In this document: piece by piece, positions 18,851 to 27,631 of the stretch
Layout of the letters: the number at the start of each line of letters is the position of its first letter
How positions within the stretch are numbered: the stretch's first letter is position 1
Origin: Burkholderia sp. Bp9143
Lineage (GTDB): Bacteria > Pseudomonadota > Gammaproteobacteria > Burkholderiales > Burkholderiaceae
DNA length: 53,745 nt
NCBI RefSeq assembly: GCF_003853645.1
Contig: NZ_QTPO01000058.1
Location: 1 to 53,745, forward strand
Direction: 5' to 3'
Translations under genes and position numbers: made by a program
Notes under the pieces: generated by a model
Seen by the model: the letters and a program-made list of their open reading frames with translations, nothing else
The model's database searches: none
Told to the model about the DNA's origin: nothing

Positions 18851-19873
18851 TCAGCGATCAGAAAAACTACGCCGATAGGCAAACAGGCCAGGAGTGCCGC
18901 CAGTCATCAGGAATAGAACTGAACTCCCCTTCATCAGATCTCCGGTTTGAACCGCATGAATAACGCCTGCAAAAGCCTTGCCGCTATAGACGGGGTCCAG
19001 CAACAATCCTTCCGTTCGGGCCATGAGGGTTACCGCCTCGATCATTGCGTCGGTCACAATGCCGTAGCCCGCCCCACGCTGGCTTTCATCGATCCGGACC
19101 GACGCGGGCACTACCAAGGAGTTCGAGCCAAGCAGCGCAAGCGTCACCTGCGCCAACTCCACCGTCTTAGGATGAGCCACGTGGCGCGGCGCCAACACTG
19201 TGTAGGCGTGAACTCGCGCCGGATCGCGTCTTGCCAAGGCCAGCCCTGCCACCAAACCAGCATGGGTACCGAAACTCCCGCTCGGAATGACGATGTCGGT
19301 AAAAATCGTATTTGATTCGACCTCTTGCTCCAGTATTTCCGCAGCGCAAGCGGCATATCCGAGACAGCCGATTGGCGAGGAACCGCCCAAACCGACCACA
19401 TATGGCTTCCGACCGGCAACCCTGAGTTCGTCAGCACGCTTTGTGGCCACTACCAGGGCGTCGACATCACCCGGCCGTTCGTGGACTTGCGCGCCAAACA
19501 ATCGGTCTAGAAATATATTGCCGCTGCACAAATAGTCTTCGTCGTCTCGTTTTACGGTATGCGTGAGAACTAGCTCACAGGCTATCCCCGCGTGTGCGGC
19601 AGCCGCAGCACTGAGCCGCGCATGATTCGATTGAATACCGCCCGTCGTGATGAAGCTGTCGCATCCTCGATACAATGCATCTCCCAACAGGAATTCAAGT
19701 TTCCGCAACTTGTTGCCGCCTCCCCCGATCCCCATCAAATCGTCACGCTTGACATAAATCGCGGCTTCAGTTTGCAACGCGTCCTCAAGTCGCCGCAAAC
19801 GCTGGATTGGTGTCGGCCCCGCCATCAGCTTTACGCGGCCGAAGCTCTGTAGCGCCCTTCTCAACAATGTCAT
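18851..19873 (-). CDS. D-cysteine desulfhydrase / ACC deaminase-family PLP enzyme
   Basis: The protein (340 residues) is a fold-II PLP enzyme. GGGGNKLRKLEFLLGDAL contains the Schiff-base lysine, GGIQSNHARLSAAAAAH follows, and FLMTGGTPGLFAY lies near the C-terminus. It resembles the D-cysteine desulfhydrase/ACC deaminase group, which deaminates D-cysteine (to pyruvate, sulfide and ammonia) or ACC (to 2-oxobutyrate and ammonia). Two residues reported to separate these activities point to the desulfhydrase. The position of the ACC deaminase Glu (PEYG) reads AGYG, and the Leu of HLGG reads Thr (MTGG). The open frame begins at a GTG at 19885; the ATG at 19873 is as likely. Neither has a strong ribosome site. 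Confidence 0.82.
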   Translation of the reverse strand: MTLLRRALQSFGRVKLMAGPTPIQRLRRLEDALQTEAAIYVKRDDLMGIGGGGNKLRKLEFLLGDALYRGCDSFITTGGIQSNHARLSAAAAAHAGIACELVLTHTVKRDDEDYLCSGNIFLDRLFGAQVHERPGDVDALVVATKRADELRVAGRKPYVVGLGGSSPIGCLGYAACAAEILEQEVESNTIFTDIVIPSGSFGTHAGLVAGLALARRDPARVHAYTVLAPRHVAHPKTVELAQVTLALLGSNSLVVPASVRIDESQRGAGYGIVTDAMIEAVTLMARTEGLLLDPVYSGKAFAGVIHAVQTGDLMKGSSVLFLMTGGTPGLFAYRRSFSDR

Positions 19874-20110
19874 CCGGTCGTCCACTTAATAAGTACTACG
19901 AAATATTTAGCGGTGACCTTTTCGATGACGACTAGTCGACCGGGTACACATCCGTGAAAGGGAACGCAAGAATCGAGCATATTCAGGCGAATCCCGCCCG
20001 TGCCCAGTGCCGCGACAAAAAAACCGCTAGTGCCGACAGACGCTGCCGTGACTTTACGACTACAACATGTACTTCGTCCAAGCGGCGAATTCGGGCGTAC
20101 TGGGATGATG

Positions 20111-20488
20111 TCAGTCGAGCGCTATCACAGCCTCCACTTCGACACGTGCGCCTTTCGGAATAGCGGAAACCTGATAACAAGCGCGTGCTGGATAGGGATC
20201 AATGAAAAAACTTCCGTAGACCTCGTTGACGAGCGGAAATTCGGCAAGATCCGTCAGTAGAACAGTCGTTTTGACGACCTTCTCAAGCGAGCTTCCGGCG
20301 GCTTCCGCAATCGCGCGGATATTTGCCAAGCACTGACCAATTTGCTGAGCGGCATCGGTTCCCACGATGGAACCCGTTGCCGGGTCGAGCGGCAGTTGGC
20401 CAGACACAAACAGAAGGCCACCAGTGGCGATGGCCTGCGAATATGGGCCGATTGCCGCCGGGGCAAGCGTGGTTTCGATTTTCTTCAT
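20111..20488 (-). CDS. RidA/YjgF-family enamine/imine deaminase
   Basis: The 125-residue protein has the RidA layout: IGPYSQAIATGGLLFVSGQL, then the C-terminal signature YPARACYQVSAIPKGARVEVEAVIAL with the substrate-binding Arg and Glu. RidA proteins hydrolyse reactive enamine/imine intermediates released by PLP enzymes, notably 2-aminoacrylate from serine or cysteine breakdown. That fits the PLP desulfhydrase gene immediately downstream. The frame extends to a TTG at 20497, but the ATG at 20488 gives the normal family N-terminus (MKKIETTLAPAAIGPYS). Confidence 0.9.
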   Translation of the reverse strand: MKKIETTLAPAAIGPYSQAIATGGLLFVSGQLPLDPATGSIVGTDAAQQIGQCLANIRAIAEAAGSSLEKVVKTTVLLTDLAEFPLVNEVYGSFFIDPYPARACYQVSAIPKGARVEVEAVIALD

Positions 20489-20648
20489 TTCGTGCAACTA
20501 CTGGTTGCGGGATAATGGGATTGCGTCAGGTGCCAACATAAGGGCGACGAATGGAGATCGCATTTTTGTTGGCACATCAGTTCGGGGACATCCGATCCGT
20601 AGAATCGACGAGATCAGCTGCCGTTTTCAGAGGTTCTGCTTGCTTTCT

Positions 20649-21368
20649 TCAAACGGTTCTTGCATCGGAACGCTCCCCAATCGCAAACTCGACCGCGGCG
20701 TCGACGTGGATCGCAGTGGAGTCGAAACCAGGGAGGGACAAGTTGTCCGTGTCGAGAATCAGGCAAATTTCGGTACAACCGAAGATCACCGCGTCTGCGC
20801 CGTCCGCCTTCGCTCGTTCAATGAGCGAGATCAGTGCCTCGTGGGATCTGTTCAGAACCTTACCAGCGCACAGTTCGTCGAAAATGATGTTGTGAGTAAG
20901 CGCGCGCCCATCGGCATCCGGCACCATGACATCGATACCATGCCGCGCCATCCTCGCTGGATAGAAGCCGTTCTCCATCGTATAGCGCGTCGCAAGCAGC
21001 AGCGGACGGCGACAGCCAGCGGCTTTCAAGCGACGGGCGGTTTCATCGACAATGTGGATAAACGGCACTTCAACCGAGTCCTCGACAACGTCGGCGACGA
21101 GATGCATTGTGACGGCACAAATCATCACGCATTCAGCCCCGGCGCCCTCGAGACCACGTGCAACGTTCGCGAGATACCATCCGGCATCGCCCCACTGACC
21201 AGCCTTCTGCATGTCGACAATCTTTTGAAAGTCGACGGAATGCAGAATCAGTTCAGCCGAATGCAAATCGCCCAACCGTTCTCGGACGGCCTCATTAATC
21301 TTGCGGTAGTAAACTGCGGAGCCTTCGAAGCTCATGCCGCCAATCAGGCCGATTTTACGCATCTCCAT
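20649..21368 (-). CDS. Aspartate/glutamate racemase family protein
   Basis: The 239-residue protein starts RKIGLIGGMSFEGSAVYYRKIN, the signature of the YgeA-like Asp/Glu racemase group (PF01177). It has two catalytic cysteine contexts, MICAVTMHLV near residue 83 and IFGCTEI near residue 195. The usual CNTxH around the first cysteine reads CAVTMH, so the substrate may not be plain aspartate or glutamate. Cofactor-independent members interconvert D- and L-amino acids. AAGGA eight bases before the ATG at 21368 supports that start. In this cluster it could supply or remove D-glutamate or a D-cysteine-like compound (inference). Confidence 0.86.
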   Translation of the reverse strand: MEMRKIGLIGGMSFEGSAVYYRKINEAVRERLGDLHSAELILHSVDFQKIVDMQKAGQWGDAGWYLANVARGLEGAGAECVMICAVTMHLVADVVEDSVEVPFIHIVDETARRLKAAGCRRPLLLATRYTMENGFYPARMARHGIDVMVPDADGRALTHNIIFDELCAGKVLNRSHEALISLIERAKADGADAVIFGCTEICLILDTDNLSLPGFDSTAIHVDAAVEFAIGERSDARTV

Positions 21369-21513
21369 CACCTCAATCCTTTTGTCTGATCAGTGTTTTA
21401 GTAAAACGGACGGCAGTTCGCACCGCGTCCCCGCTCGTTCATTCAATCCGCGATCTGCGCACTTGCGCGGGTCAAGGCGAATCTGAGCCGCATATGAAAT
21501 CTGAGGAATGCCG

Positions 21514-22230
21514 CTAGCAAGTCGAGTCGACGAAACGTCGGAGCAATCCAGCCGCTTGGTGGGTGTCCTGCAGCGCATCCACCATCGCGTCAGGATTCTT
21601 ACCCTCTTTCAACAAAGTGCTGGCGCGCCGACGGATGCATGCTGCAGACAGCTCCGGGGTGAACTCGGGATGAAATTGGGTCGAGATGGCATTGGGGCCG
21701 TAACGAACAATCTGATGTCGATCGTGGGCCGAGTACGCCAAGGCGCGAGCGCCCGGCGGCAATTCAATGATTGTCTGTGCGTGCGTGAGGTGTGCGGCGA
21801 AATGAAGAGGCAACGATTCGAGAAGCGGATCGTCGGCAGCGGTCGGCAATAGGCAAATTGTTTGGCAACCGACTTCAAGCCCATCGGGATGGTAGTCCAC
21901 ACGGCCTCCTAGTGCGTGTGCCATCAGTTGATGACCATAGCACACGCCAAACAGCGGCATATCAATGGACATCGCTTCGCGGATCCACTGCGCCGTTGCC
22001 TCGCTCCACGGATGACGGTCAGTCACCATGGACCATGAGCCCGTGATTACCGCAGCGCGGTTGGCATCCGGTCGCGGCAGAGTCTCGCCCTCAAAGACGC
22101 GCACCACCTCTACCGTTTCGGCCGAACGCTCCAGCGCGCGGCAAAACCATGTCGGAAGATCACCGAAGGGACCACGAATCTCTTCAGGGGGGGTACCAGC
22201 TTGGACAACGATCAAGGATGCAGAAGCCAC
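21514..22230 (-). CDS. Class I glutamine amidotransferase-like hydrolase
   Basis: This 238-residue single-domain protein has the class I amidotransferase triad: Cys in LFGVCYGHQLMAHALGG and His-Glu in STQFHPEFTPE. It has no synthetase domain, so it resembles the GMP-synthase-like amidotransferase/YfeJ group or gamma-glutamyl hydrolases (PuuD type) rather than a biosynthetic enzyme. In this cluster a cytoplasmic gamma-glutamyl hydrolase role is plausible but unproven. It starts with GTG and has no obvious ribosome site. It is the promoter-proximal gene of the minus-strand cluster, divergent from the LysR gene. Confidence 0.82.
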   Translation of the reverse strand: MASASLIVVQAGTPPEEIRGPFGDLPTWFCRALERSAETVEVVRVFEGETLPRPDANRAAVITGSWSMVTDRHPWSEATAQWIREAMSIDMPLFGVCYGHQLMAHALGGRVDYHPDGLEVGCQTICLLPTAADDPLLESLPLHFAAHLTHAQTIIELPPGARALAYSAHDRHQIVRYGPNAISTQFHPEFTPELSAACIRRRASTLLKEGKNPDAMVDALQDTHQAAGLLRRFVDSTC

Positions 22231-22361
22231 GATTCAAGAGCAACCATCAACGAAGACGGGAAACAGTCGGCATCGGACTCGGCCCCGCGCCTTCTGGAGG
22301 AACGAGACGCAAGTCTAGCTTGACTCCTGAATCACAAAAAATGAATAATGGTGATAGGGGG

Positions 22362-22376
22362 TTCTCGAAATGAGAA
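22362..22376. promoter_or_regulatory. LysR-type box overlapping the regulator start
   Basis: TTCTCGAAATGAGAA is a perfect dyad that contains the LysR consensus T-N11-A. It spans the ATG of the LysR gene (22370), so binding here would block its own expression, as is common for this family. It also lies in the 139-base space that divides the regulator from the divergent cluster. Confidence 0.5.
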
Positions 22377-23233
22377 ACATAGATCTTGATTCGCTGCAGA
22401 TCTTCAAGGCTGTTATCGATTTCGGTGGTGTCACCAAGGCAGCTGCACACCTAAACAGGGTGCAATCAAATATCACTACGCGCATCAAGAACCTCGAGGA
22501 GCGGCTCGGCGTAACGCTGTTCCAGAGGCAGGGGGGCAAGCTCGTGCCGTCAGCCGAAGGTAGGCTCCTCCTCGGCTATGCGGAACGACTACTACGGCTG
22601 TCCACAGAAGCCGAAGCCGCGCTCCGCAGTGGGACTCCGCGCGGCACGCTACGAATCGGCACACTAGAGAGCACGGCTGCAGCCCGCCTGCCGCCGTTCT
22701 TGTCGCGCTACCACGAACGCTACCCTGATGTGCAACTAGAGTTGGTCACCGGCACTACGACTGCGCTAATTAGCCGCGTGCATCGCTATGACGTTGAAGC
22801 GGCGTTCATCTCCGAGCCCTTCCAACCCGGCGATCTGGAAATGCAGGCGGCGTTTTCCGAAGAGCTAGTGCTCATTGCGCCAGAGAACGCCGATCACATC
22901 AAGACGGCGAGGCACCTGCAGCAATGCACGGTCATCGCCTTTGCGACAGGCTGCTCATATCGCAGAATCCTTGAGGACTGGCTTACGGCATGTGAAGTGG
23001 TACCCGAGCGAGTGCTGGAACTCGCTTCTTATCATGCAATAGTGGCCTGTGTGGCGGCCGGCTCTGGTATCGCTATCGTCCCGCGCTCTGTGCTGCAGGC
23101 TGTACACGCAGAAAGCCAGGTAAAAGTGCTACCGTTACCTCCGAATGTGGCACGGGTGCGTACCTATCTTGTCTGGACCATCGGCCATCATTCGGTGGCA
23201 TTGGACGCTCTACGTGACGAGCTACCGCGCTAG
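22370..23233 (+). CDS. LysR-family transcriptional regulator
   Basis: The 287-residue protein has the LysR layout: an N-terminal winged helix (LDSLQIFKAVIDFGGVTKAA, then NRVQSNITTRIKNLEERLG, residues 5-48) and a periplasmic-binding-like effector domain (about 90-285, from GTLRIGTLESTAAARLP). It binds DNA as a tetramer and senses a small metabolite. It is transcribed away from the catabolic cluster, the classical arrangement for a LysR activator and its target operon. The effector is probably a cluster substrate or product (inference). Confidence 0.92.
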   Translation: MRNIDLDSLQIFKAVIDFGGVTKAAAHLNRVQSNITTRIKNLEERLGVTLFQRQGGKLVPSAEGRLLLGYAERLLRLSTEAEAALRSGTPRGTLRIGTLESTAAARLPPFLSRYHERYPDVQLELVTGTTTALISRVHRYDVEAAFISEPFQPGDLEMQAAFSEELVLIAPENADHIKTARHLQQCTVIAFATGCSYRRILEDWLTACEVVPERVLELASYHAIVACVAAGSGIAIVPRSVLQAVHAESQVKVLPLPPNVARVRTYLVWTIGHHSVALDALRDELPR

Positions 23234-23266
23234 ACGTAGGGCACACTCTGCCATTTCCGTTGCGGG

Positions 23267-23715
23267 TCACATCCGACTTCGCTCACCTGTCGACGGGCGT
23301 CGTATCGAGTTCGTTGATGGACTTAGGTGCCGCAGCCGCGCCGGTTCAACCCTAGTGCGCTCCAGTTTCCTTGCAAACGTGGCTTTGTCCAGAAACACCG
23401 TCTGATATTCAGCCGCGTGTTCCTTGTTTGGCAGGTTGTCCAGCCTGTAGTGGGCCTTCGCGGCGCCCCTCTCAGCACACAGGATCAAACCAAGAGCGAG
23501 ATTGTCCCCGGGCTTTGTCCAGTGCTCACACGCGTAATTGAGATAGGGGTACATCTGTCCGGCGTCTGCATAGCGGAAGCGGCCCACTTTCAGTTCGACG
23601 ATGAGCCGACATCACGGTCGATGATGAAAGAACACCAAGTCGACATTGAACCAGACGTCATCGATCCGGAGGCATCGCTGTCGACCGATGTTGCGGACGC
23701 TGAATTCTGCTAGCA
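23267..23715 (-). pseudogene. DUF1016/YhcG-type PD-(D/E)XK nuclease relic
   Basis: Read on the minus strand, the frame encodes RIDDVWFNVDLVFFHHRP, then a TGA near 23620, then CRLIVELKVGRFRYADAGQM and NLALGLILCAERGAAKAHY and AEYQTVFLD. This is the C-terminal nuclease half of the DUF1016 (YhcG) family, whose core is the E-L-K of VIELK. The TGA interrupts the strand just before the active-site motif, and the N-terminal half is absent, so the gene is dead. Confidence 0.75.
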
Positions 23716-24120
23716 GAGGCGCTGACGACGCCGTTCCTCGGCGTTTCGACGGTAACGTGACACCCTTTTGATCAGACTTTGCATGTTGCCGGTGCTGCGA
23801 AATACAAATGGTAAGACCGTTTCAAGAGGGGTACCGTGCTCGCTGCAGTTCTGAATGGCGTTGCCCCTTTTGATCCAGAAATTTCAGGAACTCGCTCAGC
23901 AGCAGTTCCCGTGGATTGGACAGCGACGCGTGTCGTGGCCCTGCCAAAGTACATCCCGTGCCTTTTGACGAATTCCCGCAACAACAGTCATGCGGTGCAA
24001 TCTCCCCGATCGTCGCGTGCTGCTCGAGGTGAATCATGTTCGACCACGCGAACGTCACGCGCTCGCCGATGAAGAGGCCATCGAACTCCACATGTGCCGA
24101 AAATCGGTGACGATCGCGCG
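23716..24120. other. Degenerate region, no gene recognised
   Basis: Minus-strand frames at 23984-23772 and 24124-23822 exist but show no domain. They may be the eroded 5' part of the DUF1016 gene or unrelated debris. Confidence 0.3.
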
Positions 24121-24570
24121 TCAAAGTCCGCTGCAGAAAATGGCCGTTAGCAAGAGGGGGACTACTTCGTGAATGACAGCGCTGCTGCCGGCCTGGCGCG
24201 CGTGCGCTTCGACTGACTCGGCTGCGCCGACTACTACCGCGCCATAGGACGAGTCCGCAATAGGATGACCCTCTCCGCGTTTGAACAGTGCATCACCTTG
24301 CTCATACCCGAGGACGGCATAGACGCGAAATCCAAATGCCGTCAAGTTGCTACCGTGCGCCGGTCGAAATGCGTTGACTGAGTTCGCTTCGACGCGCATC
24401 GGCTTCGGATCGATATACCGATCCTTTAGCAGCGGGGCGATGAACGCATGCGCGTTCGATCTACAGTTGAGTTGCGGATCGAGCTCGTAGGCGTAGGACG
24501 AGATCGGCAGCAGGCCGGGGGCGAGCGCAGTCAGCACCGCTGCCGAGGCATAGATTGCAGAAACCTTCAT
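24121..24570 (-). CDS. Hypothetical exported protein
   Basis: I do not recognise the family. The 149-residue product has a signal peptide (MKVSAIYASAAVLTALAPGLL to SSYA), then a soluble domain with two cysteines (LNCRSNAH; IFCSGL at the end). The frame extends to 24615, but the ATG at 24570 sits behind GGAGAGG and puts the signal peptide at the N-terminus. The last residues, AIFCSGL, look abrupt, so a 3' truncation is possible. Confidence 0.55.
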   Translation of the reverse strand: MKVSAIYASAAVLTALAPGLLPISSYAYELDPQLNCRSNAHAFIAPLLKDRYIDPKPMRVEANSVNAFRPAHGSNLTAFGFRVYAVLGYEQGDALFKRGEGHPIADSSYGAVVVGAAESVEAHARQAGSSAVIHEVVPLLLTAIFCSGL

Positions 24571-24693
24571 CAGCCTCTCCGCTAAATCAGCTTGTTCCGC
24601 AGTGTGAGCGAACACGATCGTCCAATTTCATGGAACACTCAAGATGACTATTCCGGTCCGCGTGAGGACCCCCTTATATCTCGAGTCATTTAC

Positions 24694-24900
24694 TTAGGAT
24701 GACGAAGACTCCACGCATAGGTCGCTCTGACATCGAGGCGCATCAGACTCGTCGGCATTCGCCATTGCCGACTCCAATGCCTGCACAAAGCGCTGAAATG
24801 CATCCAGGGTTCCGTGGACGCTTTGGTACTCGGTTCGACCGATTCTGCCATCAAGGACGACTAGCATTCCGGCATCCGCCGCCAATTTCAGGATGTTCAT
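24694..24900 (-). CDS. Small conserved hypothetical protein
   Basis: The 68-residue product (MNILKLAADAGMLVVLDGRIG at the start) follows a very strong ribosome site, GGAGGAGGG. It has one amphipathic helix-rich region and an acidic, Ser-rich tail (ESSSS). I recognise the general type as small Burkholderia proteins but know no function. It follows the DUF3331 gene after 37 bases and is probably co-transcribed with it. Confidence 0.6.
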   Translation of the reverse strand: MNILKLAADAGMLVVLDGRIGRTEYQSVHGTLDAFQRFVQALESAMANADESDAPRCQSDLCVESSSS

Positions 24901-24937
24901 TGCGCCCTCCTCCGGTCACCTAAGTATCGACGGTCGC

Positions 24938-25186
24938 TCACGCCGCAAGCGGGTAAGCGCGCATCGCCGGCGTACTCGTCTTTGCCGGGAACACGTTCCA
25001 CGAGCCGTCTTCGTGCCGGAAGAAGACGATGGTCAAACCTCCGTCCGCCCGCACCACGCCGATGCGTACGTAGCGCCTTCGATCCGTTCGTGTGCGACCG
25101 AATTCCATCACGCGTACCGTCGCCACCGCAGTAGGGCCAAACCACTTGTCGACCAGCGTTCGCAAGCACTTCTCGCCGGAACCCAT
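24938..25186 (-). CDS. DUF3331 domain protein
   Basis: The protein is 82 residues from the ATG at 25186, which follows AGAGGAGAG by six bases. The open frame starts further up, at 25240. The signature RRYVRIGVVRADGGLTIVFF and the ending DGSWNVFPAKTS match DUF3331, a small domain of unknown function known to me mainly from Burkholderiaceae accessory DNA. It is divergent from the TetR gene, with palindromes between them. Confidence 0.75.
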   Translation of the reverse strand: MGSGEKCLRTLVDKWFGPTAVATVRVMEFGRTRTDRRRYVRIGVVRADGGLTIVFFRHEDGSWNVFPAKTSTPAMRAYPLAA

Positions 25187-25267
25187 CTCGCTCTCCTCTG
25201 ATTGCCGCGCGACCATCGTGCCCCGCCACTTCCTGCTCAAACGTCTTGTCGGTTACCTTACCGTCAA

Positions 25268-25289
25268 ATATAGGTTATACAACCTATAT
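25268..25289. promoter_or_regulatory. Candidate TetR operator palindrome
   Basis: ATATAGGTT-ATAC-AACCTATAT is a perfect 9-bp inverted repeat between the divergent DUF3331 and TetR genes. Related half-sites recur at 25393-25400 (AACCTATA), 25410-25421 (GGTT/AACC) and 25418-25423 (AACCTA). The size and symmetry suit a TetR-type dimer. The rest of 25187-25605 shows no gene. Confidence 0.55.
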
Positions 25290-25605
25290 GTAAACCCAAA
25301 AATCTCAGTAGTGCGGGTAAACGATATCCACCTCGTCAGCCTTTATCCATAACATGTTTGGTGTGTGGGCGTCTGGGAAAAATCGGTTCTCCAACCTATA
25401 CTTGAGTAAGGTTGGGTAACCTATTACGTCAGGCGATTCCGGACGCCGCCGGAGCATCCGCGCAGCGGCAACACGCGACGTCCATGAGATGCCGAACCGC
25501 AATATTGATTGTTGGCCCGCCGGGCAAGCGCGCCACCACGGTCCGCTGCCGGACGCTCACTTTGTGCCAAAAGCGAAATAGTCAGCGCCTCAGAACGGAG
25601 TGCAC

Positions 25606-26259
25606 GTGAAAAAACTGACCCTCACTTCCGAAGCGATATTTGATCCGCAAACCGCCGCACCAGTGCGACGGCGCGGCAATCGCGAAAGCCGAGTGCCCGA
25701 GATCATCGATGTATCGATAAACGTGCTGATTGCCGCAGGGTACGCAGGGTACACGATTAACCGCGTGGCCAACGATGCGGGCATTCGTCTGAGCACGCTA
25801 CAGCACTACTTTTCAACCCGGGAAGCACTGTTGCGCGCCACAATCGAGGAGATTGCAAGCCGCTACTTCGAACGCTTTCGAGGGTTTGCCGAGAACAGAA
25901 ACCGCTCCCCGCAGGCGCGGCTCGAATCGATCATCGACGACGCTTTCGCCGACTTTGTCAAACCGGGATTGGTAGCAGGCATCATCGAAAGTTGGGGATT
26001 AGCACAACACGAGCCATTCGCGCGCGATGTCGTCACGGAGGTACAGAAGCGGTTCACGAGGCTCTTTGCACTGCTTATCGGCGAGATCAATCCGGAACTG
26101 TCGATTGGAGAGCGGGAATTGCGCGGCGCATTGATCGTGTCCAGTTGCCAAGGCCTCGCTATTTTCCTTCGCTGGAGCGAAGACAATGCTGGGCAATTGC
26201 ATGCGTTCCGCAAAGCCATCAAGGTCGTATGGAGTGGCATCAGCAACGCAGGCGAGTGA
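25606..26259 (+). CDS. TetR/AcrR-family regulator
   Basis: The protein (217 residues) has a basic leader and then a TetR helix-turn-helix: EIIDVSINVLIAAGYAGYTI, then RVANDAGIRLSTLQHYFSTREAL. A helical ligand-binding domain follows, similar to BetI-type C-terminal domains. GTG at 25606 is preferred over GTG at 25600 because GGAG lies five bases before it. Its 3' end abuts the truncated tnsB, so the last few codons may have been changed by the insertion junction near 26255. Targets are likely the AACCTAT palindromes just upstream. Confidence 0.88.
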   Translation: MKKLTLTSEAIFDPQTAAPVRRRGNRESRVPEIIDVSINVLIAAGYAGYTINRVANDAGIRLSTLQHYFSTREALLRATIEEIASRYFERFRGFAENRNRSPQARLESIIDDAFADFVKPGLVAGIIESWGLAQHEPFARDVVTEVQKRFTRLFALLIGEINPELSIGERELRGALIVSSCQGLAIFLRWSEDNAGQLHAFRKAIKVVWSGISNAGE

Positions 26260-27631
26260 GTGTGCGCGGGCCAGCGGGGTACGTCCGCCCAGGCCGCCAT
26301 GCGGCTCGCCATTGTAGTCGGCGAGAACCACGTCGATAACATCCTCGAGCTCGTCAAGCGTCATCATCAGAGATGTTTTCTCGCCGACATCGTCGAGCGC
26401 ACGTTCGACTGCGCGTGGATCCCTGCCCGTGGTCGCCGGCAACCTGTGTGCGAAGTGCATCGCGATGCGGTCGAAAAAACGCTCGATCAACGCGCGTTCG
26501 TTCTTCTGGCCAAGCGGCCCGTTGTCGGTTGTGCAGCCGATGACCCGTGTCAGGCGCTCGAGCGTCGCCTTCGCGAAATGCGCCTTCGCTGCATCAAAGC
26601 GGAACGTGCCCCAGCATGCCCACGCGGTTCCAGGAATCACCTCCGACGGGAACCCGCCGCCGGACCTGACCGTCAGCTCAGGAATCTTCGAAGCGCGCGG
26701 TGTATGTGGCGACAAACTCGCCTGCAGGGCTACGGCAACGTCGTCCTTGTTGTACTCGCGGCCCAGCGCAAGCGCATAACCAATCACTGCGCGCGTCGCC
26801 ACGTCGAGGAGCAGCAGAATCCAGATCCTGTGCAGCACAAGGAGTGTTTCGAAGCCGAATGGGTCATCGATGCGAAGCGTCAGACGCATGTCGATCTTGT
26901 GACCGTCGAATTCGACGGCCTCATATGGACGGGTGACGGGTTTGCGCACGACTTGAGGATCGTCGATCCACCGATGACCGATTTGCTGGGCGCCTGCCGC
27001 CCGTGCCGCCGCGTCGAATTTCCGGTTCGCGAGCGTGCCGGCGTAGCTGGCAAGCGATCGCTCACCGAGGTATTTCTGGTTGAATGGATATTCGTTTGCC
27101 TGAATGCCCGCCTGCCGGCATTGCGCACGAAAACCTCCGTGTAGCCGCCACAGGTGCCGATGCACTTCGGTTAGCTCCGCGTGCTTCCTGCTGCGCTCGG
27201 CGACCTTGCGTTCTATCCAGCGCGCGACATCCGGATAACGGTGCAGCAACTGGGTAAAGGCGCCGCTGGCGTTGCTTGCGACACCGTCCCGGGATGGCTT
27301 GACCATCGAACGGCGATCATATGATCGCGTGTGCTGATAAGGGATAAGTGCGCGGCAGCCAAATATACGGCCGTCCTCGTGCTGCGTGATGCATCGCTCG
27401 AAGATGCGATACAGGTCGTTAAAGCCGACGCCGGTTTCCCCAGCTGATTTCCCGCAAAGATGAATGCCCATCAACAAACAGCGTCATCGCCCGGATGCGG
27501 CGCCTCAGCAGGTTGCGCCCGTCTTCAGAAAGCGCACTGTCGTCCGCACCGGGCCATTGCCCGATATCGGTCAGTTCCGGCGGAATGGAGCGGCGATTGA
27601 ACCGCAATGTACCAAAGGTGATCTGCTTCAT
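26260..27631 (-). pseudogene. tnsB: Frameshifted and 3'-truncated tnsB-like transposase
   Basis: The N-terminus (MKQITFGTLRFNRRSIPPEL, from 27631) and the main body are in different frames, joined by a one-base slip near 27445 (just after HSSLREIS; the body resumes at ETGVGFNDLYRIF). The body carries the rve/DDE core of TnsB: AVEFDGHKIDMRL, then TTDNGPLGQKNERALIERFF. Homology ends at NGEPHGGLGGRTPLARAH near 26262, where the frame runs antisense through the TetR gene, so the C-terminal domain that binds TnsC is missing. It overlaps the tnsA stop by four bases, as in an operon. It is inactive as it stands. Confidence 0.82.
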
